Notes: generated by a model from the sequence alone, not told the origin. A stretch of DNA of 64,000 bases from Pseudoduganella plicata (GCF_004421005.1 NZ_CP038026.1:3782001-3846000); one strand, 5' to 3'. Numbered from the stretch's first letter, positions 35,412-45,706 are shown. Translations and numbers: made by a program.

Positions 35412-35718
35412 CAGAGTAGCGGTTTCGTTGCAATTGGCCAGTGCGTGCGCAATGAAAAATTCGTAACAAAGAGGCGGTTGTGAACGTCTCTGGCGTCTCT
35501 TCGTGCTAATTATTGCTAAAAATACAATGGATGTGTCCGTTGTACCAATGGAACAGGCTTTCAAGAAAAGCTTATATTCCACTTGCAAGTTAGATTATGA
35601 CTGGCTACTGTGATTGATTGGAGGTTAAAATGTTAATTTTAATCAGCCCAAATTTGTCACAATCGGTCTGAGCACGCTTGAGACTGACATTCATGTCGTG
35701 ACATGAAATAGTGCAACT
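35412..35718. other. AT-rich intergenic region with operator palindrome
   Basis: No gene seen in these 307 bases, which are strikingly AT-rich for this genome. At 35690-35707 lies the perfect palindrome TTCATGTC-GT-GACATGAA, ending 11 bases before the start codon of the XRE-type regulator, which suggests autoregulation. The segment 35580-35660 is the likeliest promoter area. Confidence 0.6.
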
Positions 35719-36126
35719 ATGAATTCTTCGAATGAACGCGAAAGCTTTAGCCAGCGGCTACAGCAGGCCTTGAAAAACGCCCACTACTCTCCCGACAGCC
35801 CAACCCGACTGGCCCGAGAATTTAACATCCGCTTCGATGGCCGGCCGATTACCGTCCACGCTGCCCGAAAATGGCTGGTCGGGGAAGCGATCCCCACCCA
35901 GGAAAAGCTGCGCATGATCGCGCAATGGCTGGGTGTGCCTGCGGAATGGCTGCGCTTTGGCGGCCCGGAAGCGGCGGCCCCGGCAGGCGACGGTGGCAAC
36001 GCGCCATCGCGTTTCGAATCGGCCGATGTGAAGCTGATTGCCGACTTGCAGCGGCTCGATGAGCACCACCGCCAGATCGCCAGGGAGTTCATTCGGATGC
36101 TGGTACGGGTGAACTACCAGAAGTAA
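35719..36126 (+). CDS. XRE-type helix-turn-helix regulator
   Basis: 135-residue protein with an N-terminal lambda-repressor-like fold (FSQRLQQALKNAHYSPDSPT through ITVHAARKWLVGEAIPTQEKL, followed by MIAQWLGVPAEWLRFG), a Gly/Pro-rich linker and a C-terminal helix (LIADLQRLDEHHRQIAREFIRML) likely for dimerisation. Such single-gene regulators are common in Oxalobacteraceae and target genes are unknown. A perfect palindrome lies immediately upstream. The AT-rich flank might indicate acquired DNA, though the gene itself has normal codon use. A strong palindromic hairpin begins 2 bases after the stop. Confidence 0.82.
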   Translation: MNSSNERESFSQRLQQALKNAHYSPDSPTRLAREFNIRFDGRPITVHAARKWLVGEAIPTQEKLRMIAQWLGVPAEWLRFGGPEAAAPAGDGGNAPSRFESADVKLIADLQRLDEHHRQIAREFIRMLVRVNYQK

Positions 36127-36128
36127 TC

Positions 36129-36181
36129 GGGGGCAGGCACCTATCGTCGGGTCCGGAACTCGACGATAGGTGCTTGCCCCC
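36129..36181. repeat. Dispersed 3'-end palindrome, copy 4
   Basis: Arms of 21 bases (36129-36149 and 36161-36181) with one mismatch and an 11-base loop; the left arm starts GGGGGCAGGCACCTATCG. It starts 2 bases after the stop of the XRE regulator. Further GC-rich hairpins (CCCGCCAG/CTGGCGGG and GCCGCATGCCGGC-type) follow to 36260. Confidence 0.8.
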
Positions 36182-36358
36182 GCCCCGCCAACCACAGATG
36201 CGTCCCGCCAGCACTGGCGGGCTGCCGCATACCGCATGCCGCATGCCGGCGTGCGGCATCTTCACGGACGTCCGCCATGCGCAGGCGGGCCGGCCTGCGT
36301 CATTGCCGCTCGGGCGAGCCTGCAGTGCTGGCGCGCGTCGGTCTGGCCGTGTCGTCCG

Positions 36359-36952
36359 TCAGCCGTTCAAACCATTCCAGCGCGGCGCGCCCGCCAGTTC
36401 AATCCCCAACAGATCGATCACGCGCGCGACGGTATGGTCGACGATGTCGTCGATCGTCTGTGGCTTGTGATAAAAGCTGGGCAGCGGAGGAAACACGATG
36501 CCGCCCATCTCGGTGACGGCCGTCATGTTGCGCAGGTGCGCCAGGTTGAACGGCGTCTCGCGCACCATCAGGATCAGGCGGCGCCGCTCTTTCAGGACGA
36601 CGTCGGCGGCGCGCGCAATGAGATTGTCCGACAGCCCGTGCGCGACGGCTGCCAGCGTTTTCATGGAGCAGGGGGCAATCACCATGGCGTCCGTCTGGTA
36701 GGAGCCGCTGGCAATGGTGGCGCCCACGTTGTGGGACTTGTGAACGACGTCGGCCAGCGCTTCCACTTCGCGCCGGGCCATGCCCGTCTCTTCATGCAAG
36801 GTCAGTACCGCGGCGTCCGAAATCACCAGGTGCGTTTCGATCCGCGGTCCCTGCGCGTTCAGCGCGCGCAGGGTTTGCAGCAGTCGCACGCCATACACGG
36901 CGCCGGTGGCGCCCGTGATGGCAATGACGATCCGCCGCGGGCGGTCAGCCAT
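36359..36952 (-). CDS. ubiX: Flavin prenyltransferase
   Basis: 197-residue UbiX enzyme that makes prenylated FMN, cofactor of the UbiD decarboxylase in ubiquinone synthesis. The flavin-binding motif [18 protein letters not shown] is N-terminal, [20 protein letters not shown] is the conserved FMN/prenyl site, and [16 protein letters not shown] holds the phosphate-binding arginine. The start overlaps the grxD stop by 8 bases, so the two are cotranscribed. No ubiD is present in the window. Confidence 0.95.
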   Translation of the reverse strand: MADRPRRIVIAITGATGAVYGVRLLQTLRALNAQGPRIETHLVISDAAVLTLHEETGMARREVEALADVVHKSHNVGATIASGSYQTDAMVIAPCSMKTLAAVAHGLSDNLIARAADVVLKERRRLILMVRETPFNLAHLRNMTAVTEMGGIVFPPLPSFYHKPQTIDDIVDHTVARVIDLLGIELAGAPRWNGLNG

Positions 36953-37262
36953 TATTTTGCAGCAGTGCCTTCAGTTCGCCCGATTCGTACATCTCGCTCA
37001 TGATGTCCGAGCCGCCCACGAATTCGCCGCGCACGTACAGCTGCGGAATCGTCGGCCAGTTCGAATATTCCTTGATGCCCTGACGGACTTCCGGATCGTC
37101 CAGCACGTTCACGGTGGCGATGTTCTCGACGCCGCATGCTTTCAGGATCTGGATCGCACGGCCGGAAAAGCCGCACTGCGGGAACTGGGCGGTGCCTTTC
37201 ATGAACAACACCACCGGGGCGGTCGTCACGGTTTCCTTGATCCAGTTTTGTACGTCGCTCAT
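36945..37262 (-). CDS. grxD: Monothiol glutaredoxin, Grx4 family
   Basis: 105-residue CGFS-type glutaredoxin ([16 protein letters not shown]) that binds [2Fe-2S] clusters with glutathione and works in iron-sulphur trafficking, often with BolA-family partners. The [20 protein letters not shown] and [20 protein letters not shown] stretches are typical. ATG 37262 (MSDVQNW) is chosen over the longer frame because it gives the normal N-terminus. It is upstream of and overlapping ubiX. The BolA-family gene ibaG lies elsewhere in the window at 59.7 kb. Confidence 0.95.
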   Translation of the reverse strand: MSDVQNWIKETVTTAPVVLFMKGTAQFPQCGFSGRAIQILKACGVENIATVNVLDDPEVRQGIKEYSNWPTIPQLYVRGEFVGGSDIMSEMYESGELKALLQNNG

Positions 37263-37358
37263 AGCTGCCTCGAAAAGAAAAATTTGGGATAGGCGCATTT
37301 TACAGGGAATCGCCCCACGCCTGCAGGCACGGCCGCGCGGGGCGGCCGCTGCCCGCCG

Positions 37359-39707
37359 TCAGCCCTTCAGCTTGGCAAACGCCGCCGCCATCGAACCGCC
37401 CATGGCCGGCTCGCGCGACTGCGATTTCTGCTGCTGGCCCATGGCGCGGCGGTCGGTGCGATCGGCCCGCTGTTCCGGCTTCGTGCCGGGCTGCGGCGCG
37501 CTGTCGGACAGGCGCATCGTCAGGGCGATGCGCTTCCTCTTCTCGTCCACTTCCAGCACTTTCACCTTGACGACCTGGCCCGCCTTGAGCACTGTGTGCG
37601 GGTCCTTCACGAAACTGGTCGACAGGGCGGAAATGTGCACAAGGCCGTCCTGGTGCACGCCGATGTCGACAAATGCGCCAAACGCGGCCACGTTGGTAAC
37701 AACGCCTTCCAGGATCATGTCCGGCCGCAGGTCGCGGATTTCCTCGACGCCTTCCTTGAACGTGGCCGTCGTGAATTCGGGACGCGGGTCGCGGCCCGGC
37801 TTTTCCAGCTCTTTGAGGATGTCCGTCACCGTCGGCACGCCGAATGTTTCATCCGCATACTTGGCCGGATTCAAGCTCTTCAGCACGGACGCGGCACCGA
37901 TGACGCCCTTGATGTCTTTCTTGATGTCCGCCAGGATTTTTTCCACCACCGGGTACGACTCGGGGTGTACGGCGGACGCGTCCAGCGGGTTGTCGCTGTT
38001 CATCACACGCAGGAAGCCGGCGGCCTGTTCGAACGTTTTCTCGCCCAGGCGCGGCACGGCCTTCAGTGCCGCGCGCGAGGTGAACGCCCCCTTCATGTCG
38101 CGGTAGGTGACGATGCTCTGCGCCACGCTGGCCGACAGGCCGGACACGCGCGCCAAGAGCGGCGCCGAGGCCGTGTTGACGTCGACACCGACGGCATTCA
38201 CGCAATCCTCGACGACGGCGTCCAGCGTGCGCGCCAGTTGCGACTGGCTCACATCGTGCTGGTATTGGCCCACGCCAATCGATTTCGGGTCGATTTTCAC
38301 CAGCTCGGCCAGCGGATCCTGCAAGCGTCGGGCAATCGAAACCGCACCGCGGATCGATACGTCCAGGTCCGGCAACTCGCGCGACGCGAATTCGGAGGCC
38401 GAATACACCGACGCGCCCGCTTCCGAGACGACAATTTTCGTCAGCTTCAGTTCCGGGTGACGTTTGATGAGATCCTGCGCCAGTTTGTCCGTCTCGCGCG
38501 ACGCGGTGCCGTTGCCGATCGAAATCAGGGAGACATTGTGTCTGGCCGCCAGCTGACCCAGCGTGTGCAGCGTGCCTTCCCAATCGTTGCGCGGCTGGTG
38601 TGGATAAACCGTGGCGGTATCCACAACCTTGCCGGTCGCATCGACCACGGCCACTTTGACACCTGTGCGCAGGCCTGGGTCCAGGCCCATCGTTGCACGC
38701 GGGCCGGCCGGGGCCGCCAGCAGCAGCGCTTTTAAATTCGTTGCAAACACGCTGATGGCGTCCAGCTCCGCCTTGTCGCGCAGCGCGCCCATCAGTTCGC
38801 TTTCCAGGTGCATGAAGCTTTTCACGCGCCACGTCCAGCGCACGGTGTCGGTCAACCACTTGTCGGCCGGGCGGCCGGCGGACTTGATGCCGAAATGCGC
38901 GGCAATGCGGCTTTCGCACGGGTTGTGCGGCGCGTCCCACTTCGGTTTTTCCGCTTCCGTGTCCAGGCGCAACGTCACGTCGAGGATGCCTTCGCGGCGC
39001 CCGCGCAGCAGGGCCAGGGCCCGGTGCGACGGCACGGCGGCCAGCGGTTCCGAATAATCGAAGTAATCGGCAAACTTTTCGCCTTCTTCCTGTTTGCCTT
39101 CCACCACTTTCGATTCGACGACGCCGTGGTCCTGTACATATTCGCGCAGCGACTGCAGCAGATTCGCGTCCTCGGCAAAGCGTTCCATCAGGATCTGTCG
39201 CGCGCCGTCCAGTGCCGCTTTGGTGTCCGGCACGCCAGGATTGTTGCCGTCCGTACTCGTAAACGCGTCGCGCAGGAATTTGCCGGCTTCGGCTTCAGGA
39301 TTGATGGTCGGGTCGGCCAACAGGCTGTCCGCCAGTGGCGCCAGGCCGGCTTCGATGGCGATCTGGGCCTTCGTACGCCGTTTCTGTTTGTACGGCAGAT
39401 ACAAATCTTCCAGCCGGGTCTTGTCCTCGGCATGCATGACAGCGTCCAGCAGCGCCGGCGTCATCTTGTTCTGTTCGGTAATGGACGCCACGATGGCGGC
39501 GCGCCGGTCTTCCAGCTCGCGCAGGTAGCGCAAGCGCTCTTCCAGCAGACGCAGCTGGATATCGTCCAGCCCGCCAGTGGCTTCCTTGCGGTAACGGGCG
39601 ATAAAGGGGACGGTGGCACCCTCATCCAGCAGGGCGACGGCGGCGGCCACCTGGGCCGGCTTGGCGGCCAGTTCGACGGCCAGGCGTTGTTCGATTGAAG
39701 GCAGCAT
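37359..39707 (-). CDS. tex: Tex-family RNA-binding transcription accessory protein
   Basis: 782-residue cytoplasmic protein. Order: Tex N-terminal helical region ([20 protein letters not shown]), YqgF/RNase H-like domain ([19 protein letters not shown]), helix-hairpin-helix modules ([18 protein letters not shown]) and a C-terminal S1 RNA-binding domain ([20 protein letters not shown]). The tail is basic and low-complexity ([20 protein letters not shown]). Tex proteins bind nucleic acid and influence transcription and stress response. Length is normal. Monocistronic, with about 180 bases to the divergent SNF2 gene. Confidence 0.95.
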   Translation of the reverse strand: MLPSIEQRLAVELAAKPAQVAAAVALLDEGATVPFIARYRKEATGGLDDIQLRLLEERLRYLRELEDRRAAIVASITEQNKMTPALLDAVMHAEDKTRLEDLYLPYKQKRRTKAQIAIEAGLAPLADSLLADPTINPEAEAGKFLRDAFTSTDGNNPGVPDTKAALDGARQILMERFAEDANLLQSLREYVQDHGVVESKVVEGKQEEGEKFADYFDYSEPLAAVPSHRALALLRGRREGILDVTLRLDTEAEKPKWDAPHNPCESRIAAHFGIKSAGRPADKWLTDTVRWTWRVKSFMHLESELMGALRDKAELDAISVFATNLKALLLAAPAGPRATMGLDPGLRTGVKVAVVDATGKVVDTATVYPHQPRNDWEGTLHTLGQLAARHNVSLISIGNGTASRETDKLAQDLIKRHPELKLTKIVVSEAGASVYSASEFASRELPDLDVSIRGAVSIARRLQDPLAELVKIDPKSIGVGQYQHDVSQSQLARTLDAVVEDCVNAVGVDVNTASAPLLARVSGLSASVAQSIVTYRDMKGAFTSRAALKAVPRLGEKTFEQAAGFLRVMNSDNPLDASAVHPESYPVVEKILADIKKDIKGVIGAASVLKSLNPAKYADETFGVPTVTDILKELEKPGRDPRPEFTTATFKEGVEEIRDLRPDMILEGVVTNVAAFGAFVDIGVHQDGLVHISALSTSFVKDPHTVLKAGQVVKVKVLEVDEKRKRIALTMRLSDSAPQPGTKPEQRADRTDRRAMGQQQKSQSREPAMGGSMAAAFAKLKG

Positions 39708-39891
39708 GTATTGAATTCCGGTCAGACAAGCCCGGAATGATACGCCCTCCGCAGGTCAGGTCCAGTCTTGACAGCGCAACAGACCTGTGCCCCCGCGCAT
39801 TCGGGACGCTAAGTTAGAACTTTCACAAACACAAAAACCCTGTTGGCGGATAATATTGCGTGTTGCTGTTTTTGAACCGTCTCAATACGAC

Positions 39892-42800
39892 ATGCGCCCA
39901 ATGGATTTGACCCGCGACGAAACCCGCGAAGTTCCCGCTGCTCCCGCTGCCCCGGCCAACCCGCCGGCGACGCAGCTGCCCTATGCCGTGGCCACGTGGC
40001 TGCAGCGCGTTGACGCAGCCGCGCATCCGAAGGCGAAGCTTGCTCCCACCGATCCCGACCCGAAGCAGACCACGTACCGGCTGATCTATGTGCTGGCCCC
40101 GACGTCCGGTGGCCGGCACGTGGCGCTGTGCCTGTACAAGGCGCGCCTGAGGCCGAACGGCGACGTGGCGGCAGCCAGTCCCGTCAACGAAGTGTTCTCG
40201 CTGCTGTCCACGCCGCCCGCGTTCCTGGAGCCGGGCGACGAGGATCTGGTCCGATTCTTTGTTGCCATGCGCACAGGGCCGAACTCGCAGACGGGCAGCG
40301 CGACCGAACCGCGAGGCAAGATCGGCGCCGCCCTGCTGCAAATGCTGTCAGAACAGGATAAGTTGCTGTGGGCAAATTCCTGGGCGGACGTTGGCAATGG
40401 CCTCGTCTATCCGATGAAGGCGGGCCCCCAACGCACGGCCAACCTGGCCTGGCGCGAAGAGGGCAAGGGGTTGCGCCTGGGCTGGAAAGTCGAGGCGCCG
40501 GAAGGCAGCCGCAACGCTGGGGCTGACCAGATCGACTACATGCTGCCGACCGAACCGCCGTGGTATATCGACAATCTGTCCTGCGGCGTACTGCACCTGA
40601 ACCAGGGCGGTGCGGATATTCCGCTGGCCGACCTGCAGGCACTGGTCGCGCAAGCGCCATTGCTGATGCCGAACGACAAGATGCGCGTGTCGCAACTGCT
40701 GCTGGCCCATGGCCTGCAACAGCTGATGCCACTGCCTCAGCCGTTGCCGCAGCGTCTGCGCGACGACGTCAAGCCGCGCCCGATCCTCGTGCTCGACTCG
40801 GCCCAGCTGGCCGATGGCACGGCGCAGCGCTGGCACGATTACGCCGTGCTGTCCTACGACTACGATGGCGAGCGGGTATCGTTCGACCCATCGCAGCGCG
40901 TCGTGCGCCAGCGCGGCGAAGTGACGGAAATCATCCAGCGCGACGAGACGGCCGAAGCCGCCGCGCTGGAAATGCTGACGGGCCTCGGTTTCCGCAAGCC
41001 AACGGCATTGCCGCTCTCCAGCGTGCGCGGCGGCTTGCTGCTGGCCAACCAGGCGGACTGGATCCGTTTTGCCGAGTTCGGTATCGAGCAGCTGAAAGCC
41101 GAAGGCTGGCAGGTCGAGAAAACGTCGAAATACCGTTATGACATGACGGCGGTGGACGACTGGTATGCCGAAGTCGAGGAAGAGGGCCCGGAAACGGGCA
41201 ACGCGTGGTTCGAGCTGGAGCTGGGCGTCACCGTCGAGCAGGAACGTATTCCGCTGTTGCCGGTGCTGGTGCAGATGATCCGCAATATGCCCAACGACTT
41301 CAGTCCGAAAGCGCTGGCCCTGCATGGCGAGACGGACCAGATGCTGGCCACGTTACCGAACGGCAAGCGCGTGGCGCTGCCGTGGCAGCGGGTCAAGCCG
41401 ATTCTGACGACCTTGGGCGAACTGTATTTCAACGACAAGATCCGCCATGCCGTGCGCATGGCCACCCTGGACGCGGCGCGCTTGGACGAGCTGGCCAAGA
41501 GCGGCGAGTTCGTCTGGACCGGCGGCGAAGAACTGCGCGACATGGGCCGCCGCCTGAACCAGTTCTCGTCCGTCAAACGCATCGAGACGCCGGCCGGCCT
41601 GCAGGCCACGCTGCGCGACTACCAGACCGACGGTCTGTCGTGGATGCAATTCCTGCGCGAATACGGCCTGGCCGGCATTCTGGCCGACGACATGGGCCTC
41701 GGTAAAACGGTGCAGACGCTGGCCCACATTCTGGTCGAAAAGGAGTCGGGACGGATGACGCAGCCGACGCTCGTCATCGCGCCTACCAGCCTGATGGGTA
41801 ACTGGCAGGACGAGGCGGCGCGGTTCGCACCAAGCCTGAATGTGCTGCTGCTGCAGGGCAAGGATCGCGCCGAGCTGTTCGACAAGATTCCGGAGGCGGA
41901 CCTGGTGCTGACGACGTATGCATTGCTGCCCCGTGACGAGGAAAAGCTGCGCGAGCACGATTTCCACATGGTCATCCTGGACGAATCGCACTACATCAAG
42001 AACACCCGCTCGAAAGCCGCCCAGAGCGCCGGCCTGCTGCGCACGAAACATCGGCTGTGCCTGTCCGGCACGCCGTTGGAAAACCACCTGGGCGAGTTGT
42101 GGTCGCAATTCCACTTCCTGCTGCCGGGCCTGCTGGGCGACGAAAAATCGTTCAATTCGCAGTTCCGTCACCCGATCGAACGCCAGGACGACCCCGTGCG
42201 CCGCATGCTGCTGAACCGCCGCATCAAGCCGTTCCTGCTGCGCCGTACCAAGGACAGCGTGGCGAAGGAACTGCCGCCCAAGACGGAAATGGTGCGCCGC
42301 GTGGAACTGACGGGCGGCCAGCGCGACCTGTACGAAACCGTACGCCTGGCGATGGACCAGAAAGTGCGCGAGGAAATCGACCGCAAGGGCGTGGCGCGCA
42401 GCCAGATCGTCATCCTCGAGGCACTGCTGAAGCTGCGCCAGGTGTGCTGCGATCCGCGCCTAGTCAAGACGTTGTCGCCACGCAAGCAGCAGGCAGCAGG
42501 CTCGGCAAAGCTGACGGACCTGATGCAGATGCTGGAAGACCTGCTGGAAGAAGATCGCAAGATTCTTGTGTTCTCGCAGTTCACGTCGATGCTGGAACTG
42601 ATCGAGGAAGAGCTGGAAGCGCGCGACATCCCGTACGCGCTGCTGACGGGCGAGACCCGCGACCGCGGCGCGCAGGTGGCCGCGTTCCAGCAGGGCGCCG
42701 TGCCGATCTTCCTGATCAGCCTGAAGGCGGGTGGTGTCGGCCTGAACCTGACAGCCGCCGATACCGTCATCCACTACGACCCGTGGTGGAATCCGGCGGC

Positions 42801-43017
42801 AGAAAACCAGGCAACGGACCGCGCCTGGCGCATCGGGCAGGATAAACCCGTGTTTGTCTATAAATTGATTGCCAAGGGCACGCTGGAAGAGAAAATCCAG
42901 GTGCTGCAGCAGAAGAAGGCCGATCTGGCCAATTCCGTGCTGGCCGAAGGCGAATCGCAGAAGATGGCGCTGACGCAGGAAGACCTGCAGCAGATCTTTG
43001 CCCCCCTGGCGGACTGA
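39892..43017 (+). CDS. SNF2-family DEAD/DEAH-box helicase
   Basis: About 1041-residue Swi2/Snf2-type ATPase. An N-terminal SWIM-less accessory region of ~550 residues precedes the motor: motif I DDMGLGKTVQT, motif II DESH in VILDESHYIKN, motif III LSGTPLENHLGELW, then the second RecA lobe FSQFTSMLELI, SLKAGGVGLNLTAADTVIHY and ATDRAWRIGQ. Related to RapA/HepA and bacterial Snf2 proteins that remodel nucleoprotein. TAATAT at 39851 could be a -10 box, so a start after it (ATG 39892 or 39901) is preferred to the upstream 39787. It is followed after one base by a sensor kinase gene. Confidence 0.9.
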   Translation: MRPMDLTRDETREVPAAPAAPANPPATQLPYAVATWLQRVDAAAHPKAKLAPTDPDPKQTTYRLIYVLAPTSGGRHVALCLYKARLRPNGDVAAASPVNEVFSLLSTPPAFLEPGDEDLVRFFVAMRTGPNSQTGSATEPRGKIGAALLQMLSEQDKLLWANSWADVGNGLVYPMKAGPQRTANLAWREEGKGLRLGWKVEAPEGSRNAGADQIDYMLPTEPPWYIDNLSCGVLHLNQGGADIPLADLQALVAQAPLLMPNDKMRVSQLLLAHGLQQLMPLPQPLPQRLRDDVKPRPILVLDSAQLADGTAQRWHDYAVLSYDYDGERVSFDPSQRVVRQRGEVTEIIQRDETAEAAALEMLTGLGFRKPTALPLSSVRGGLLLANQADWIRFAEFGIEQLKAEGWQVEKTSKYRYDMTAVDDWYAEVEEEGPETGNAWFELELGVTVEQERIPLLPVLVQMIRNMPNDFSPKALALHGETDQMLATLPNGKRVALPWQRVKPILTTLGELYFNDKIRHAVRMATLDAARLDELAKSGEFVWTGGEELRDMGRRLNQFSSVKRIETPAGLQATLRDYQTDGLSWMQFLREYGLAGILADDMGLGKTVQTLAHILVEKESGRMTQPTLVIAPTSLMGNWQDEAARFAPSLNVLLLQGKDRAELFDKIPEADLVLTTYALLPRDEEKLREHDFHMVILDESHYIKNTRSKAAQSAGLLRTKHRLCLSGTPLENHLGELWSQFHFLLPGLLGDEKSFNSQFRHPIERQDDPVRRMLLNRRIKPFLLRRTKDSVAKELPPKTEMVRRVELTGGQRDLYETVRLAMDQKVREEIDRKGVARSQIVILEALLKLRQVCCDPRLVKTLSPRKQQAAGSAKLTDLMQMLEDLLEEDRKILVFSQFTSMLELIEEELEARDIPYALLTGETRDRGAQVAAFQQGAVPIFLISLKAGGVGLNLTAADTVIHYDPWWNPAAENQATDRAWRIGQDKPVFVYKLIAKGTLEEKIQVLQQKKADLANSVLAEGESQKMALTQEDLQQIFAPLAD

Positions 43018-43018
43018 C

Positions 43019-44044
43019 ATGGCCATCGCGCCCGGCGACTATCGGCTGATGCTGGACTACAGCAGCGACATCCACTGGATGGTCGACTGCGCCACGGCGC
43101 GGCTGCTGTATGTCAGCCCGGCGGCCGCGCGGTTGCTGGGCTGGGAGCCGGAGACGGTGCAGGCCGTCGCGGACAACCTGCTGGTGGACTTGCCTGCCCG
43201 GCTCGCCCGCGTTGAAAACGGCGACGACACGCGTCGCACGGTGCGACGGGAAGCCGAGCTGGAGGGCCGTAACGGTCCTGTTCCCGTCGAGATCGAATCG
43301 ACGCTCGTGGCGACCCCGGAAGGGCTGCGGCTGGTCGGTGTCGTGCGCGATATCACGAGCCGCCGCGCCGGCGATGCTCAGCAGAAAAAATTCGCATCGA
43401 TGCTGTCCCATGAATTTCGCACCCCGCTGGCAACGATCGATGGCGCCATCCAGCGTCTGGAAATGACGCACGGGAATGCGGATGAGGCCACCAAAAAGCG
43501 GTATCGCAAGATTCAGGGGGCCGTTGACCGACTCTTGGCCATGATGGATGAGTACCTGTCGCCGGACCGGCTGGCCAGCATTGGCCGCGAGCGGCAGGAA
43601 AATTCCATCGATCCGGCGGCGCTGGTGGAACAGGTCGCCGAAGAGGGGCGCCAGCGTCGTCGCACGGTCGTCGTTCATTGCGGTGAGCTGCAAGCGCGGG
43701 TGCGTTGCGATCCTGCCGGCATACGGATGTGTCTGGAAGTTCTGCTGGACAATGCCATCAAATACAGTCCCGACGTTAGCACTATTGAAATATTTGCCGG
43801 AAAGGCAAGTGAAGGTGGCGTAGAATTCGTCGTCGCCGATACCGGCCCAGCCATACCTACCGACGAACTCGAGCGAGTGTTCGACAAGGGCTTTCGCGGA
43901 CGCGCGACGGCCACGGTTCCAGGGTCTGGTTTGGGTTTATACATGGCAAAATCCATTGTTGAAGTGCACGGTGGCAATGTCTCGGTACAGAATTTGCTTG
44001 AAAGCGGCAAAAAATTCCGGATTTGGCTACCTGTGCCCCTATAA
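43019..44044 (+). CDS. PAS-domain sensor histidine kinase
   Basis: 341-residue cytoplasmic kinase. A PAS domain lies at about 8-115 (YRLMLDYSSDIHWMVDCATA to VVRDITSRR), the H-box has His131 (FASMLSHEFRTPLATIDG), the N-box is VLLDNAIKYS and the G-box GSGLGLYMAKSIVEVHGG. ATG 43019 lies one base after the SNF2 stop, which indicates coupled translation; a TTG at 42998 would overlap the helicase. Its partner is the OmpR-type regulator 71 bases downstream. No transmembrane segment, so an internal signal (redox, ligand or energy) is likely. Confidence 0.88.
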   Translation: MAIAPGDYRLMLDYSSDIHWMVDCATARLLYVSPAAARLLGWEPETVQAVADNLLVDLPARLARVENGDDTRRTVRREAELEGRNGPVPVEIESTLVATPEGLRLVGVVRDITSRRAGDAQQKKFASMLSHEFRTPLATIDGAIQRLEMTHGNADEATKKRYRKIQGAVDRLLAMMDEYLSPDRLASIGRERQENSIDPAALVEQVAEEGRQRRRTVVVHCGELQARVRCDPAGIRMCLEVLLDNAIKYSPDVSTIEIFAGKASEGGVEFVVADTGPAIPTDELERVFDKGFRGRATATVPGSGLGLYMAKSIVEVHGGNVSVQNLLESGKKFRIWLPVPL

Positions 44045-44115
44045 GCCTTGCACCCACTCGTTACTGCCGTGATAATCCTTTGACATAGCGTAACAACTGT
44101 AAGAATGGCGCATCG

Positions 44116-44796
44116 ATGACGCAATTACTGATCGTGGAAGACAACCTGGAATACGCCGAAGAGATGGCGGAATTCCTAACAGAATTGGGGCACGAAGTCG
44201 GCATTACGAACAATGCTGGAGAAATGTGGTCGGCGCTGAGCCAGGGCAATGTCGGTGTCGTCGTACTCGACCTGGGCCTGCCGGACGAGGATGGCATCAA
44301 CGTCATCCCGCGCATGCGCCAGCTGTATCCGCAAATCGGCCTGATCGTGCTGACGGGGCGCGTCAATTTCGACAGCCGCATCATGGGACTTCGCCTGGGT
44401 GCCGATCACTACCTGACGAAACCGATCAAATTCCCGGAACTGGCCGCCCATCTGGAAGCGCTGGACCGCCGCGTGGGCCCGCAGGAAACGGCCCCGCTGC
44501 CTAGCAAGTGGACGCTGCGCCTGGCGGCACGCCAGCTGGAACTGCAGGGACAAGCCATCACGTTGACGGAAAAAGAGTGCAACTTCCTGCACCTGCTGAC
44601 GATTAACACGCGGCCGGTGCCGCGCCAGGTGATCGTCGCGGGCATTGGCGGCGACGACCCGGATGCCGGCCGCCGCGTCGACATGCTGGTCTATCGTCTG
44701 CGCAAGAAGGCAAAAACCGGGCTCGGTCAGGACCTGCCGCTGCGTAGTGCGTATGGCGAGGGCTACAGCCTGTCCGCCAGTTTCAATCTATCATAG
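44116..44796 (+). CDS. OmpR-type response regulator
   Basis: 226-residue response regulator. Receiver acidic residues VEDN, phospho-acceptor Asp52 (VVVLDLGLPDEDG) and Lys in YLTKPIKF. The output domain is winged-helix-like (LTEKECNFLHLLTINTRPVP then VDMLVYRLRKKAKTGLG and RSAYGEGYSLS). It follows the PAS kinase gene. A TTGACA at 44080-44085 lies in the gap but no matching -10 at normal spacing was found. The motor-kinase-regulator arrangement suggests one transcription unit starting before the SNF2 gene. Confidence 0.88.
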   Translation: MTQLLIVEDNLEYAEEMAEFLTELGHEVGITNNAGEMWSALSQGNVGVVVLDLGLPDEDGINVIPRMRQLYPQIGLIVLTGRVNFDSRIMGLRLGADHYLTKPIKFPELAAHLEALDRRVGPQETAPLPSKWTLRLAARQLELQGQAITLTEKECNFLHLLTINTRPVPRQVIVAGIGGDDPDAGRRVDMLVYRLRKKAKTGLGQDLPLRSAYGEGYSLSASFNLS

Positions 44797-44821
44797 CCTC
44801 CGGCGGTCCAGGTCAAAACGA

Positions 44822-44874
44822 GGGACAGGCACCCATCCTTGGGCAATGTTTCCCAAAAAATGGGTGGCTGTCCC
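44822..44874. repeat. Dispersed 3'-end palindrome, copy 5
   Basis: Arms GGGACAGGCACCCAT (44822-44836) and ATGGGTGGCTGTCCC (44860-44874) pair with one mismatch, and TTGGG/CCCAA pair inside the loop. It starts 26 bases after the response regulator stop and 44 bases from the stop of the convergent hydrolase gene, so it may end both transcripts. Confidence 0.75.
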
Positions 44875-44917
44875 CGATTTCAATCAAGCGGCCATAAGGA
44901 TGGCCGCTCCCGCTCGC

Positions 44918-45706
44918 TTAGTTCTGCGCAGTAGCCGCCTGTTCGATCAGCTTCGCCACTTCCGCCGGGTGTGACGTCATCACGACGTGCGATGCACCCG
45001 CCACTTCCACCGTTTTACGCGATTGCGCCCGTTGCGCCATGAATTTCAGCGCGGCGGCGGGGATGTTCTTGTCCGCCGTACCGTAGACGAAGTACGAAGG
45101 CACGTTCTTCCATGCCGGCGCACCCGCCGCTTCTTTCAATGCCGACTCGGCGATCGGACGCTGGCCAACGGCCATCAGCTGGGCCTTGGCTTTCGGCACG
45201 TCGGCAGCGAACTGCTGGTGGAATTTCGACTGGTCGATGTACAGGTCCTTGCCGCCATCAGGCAGGGCGACCGGTGCGGCCAGGGCCCCACCCAGGGTGC
45301 TGCCGGGGAAGCGGCCGGACAGTTCGATTGCGTTCTCACCGGCTTCCGGCGCAAAGGCCGCCACGTACACCAGGCTCTTCACGTTGGCGTTGCCTTGCGC
45401 TGCCGTCGAAATCACGGCGCCGCCATAAGAGTGGCCAACCAGCACGACCGGACCCTTGATGCCTTTGACGACACTCGACACCACCTCGGCATCGCCCTTG
45501 ACGCTGCGCAGCGGGTTGGCAGCGGCAATCACGCTGTAGCCGTCGGCCTGCAGTTTGGCGGCGACGCCATCCCAGCTCGACGAGTCGGCAAAGGCGCCAT
45601 GCACCAGCACGACAGTAGGCTTGACGGCGGGGGCCGGTGCGGCGGATACGGCAGCAGCGGAACCGATCAGGGCGGCGGCGACGGCGATGGAGGTGATGGC
45701 TTTCAT
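44918..45706 (-). CDS. Secreted alpha/beta hydrolase
   Basis: 262-residue alpha/beta-hydrolase with an N-terminal signal peptide (MKAITSIAVAAALIGSAAAV, cleavage near SAAPA), so periplasmic or exported. The oxyanion loop is VLVHGAFADSSSW, the nucleophile Ser93 is in VGHSYGG, and the catalytic histidine is in GASHVVMTSHP. It resembles the small esterase/haloperoxidase-like hydrolases common in soil bacteria. AAAGGA lies about 7 bases before the ATG. Upstream on the minus strand the 10-base palindrome ACATATATGT falls in the promoter region. Substrate unknown. Confidence 0.87.
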   Translation of the reverse strand: MKAITSIAVAAALIGSAAAVSAAPAPAVKPTVVLVHGAFADSSSWDGVAAKLQADGYSVIAAANPLRSVKGDAEVVSSVVKGIKGPVVLVGHSYGGAVISTAAQGNANVKSLVYVAAFAPEAGENAIELSGRFPGSTLGGALAAPVALPDGGKDLYIDQSKFHQQFAADVPKAKAQLMAVGQRPIAESALKEAAGAPAWKNVPSYFVYGTADKNIPAAALKFMAQRAQSRKTVEVAGASHVVMTSHPAEVAKLIEQAATAQN

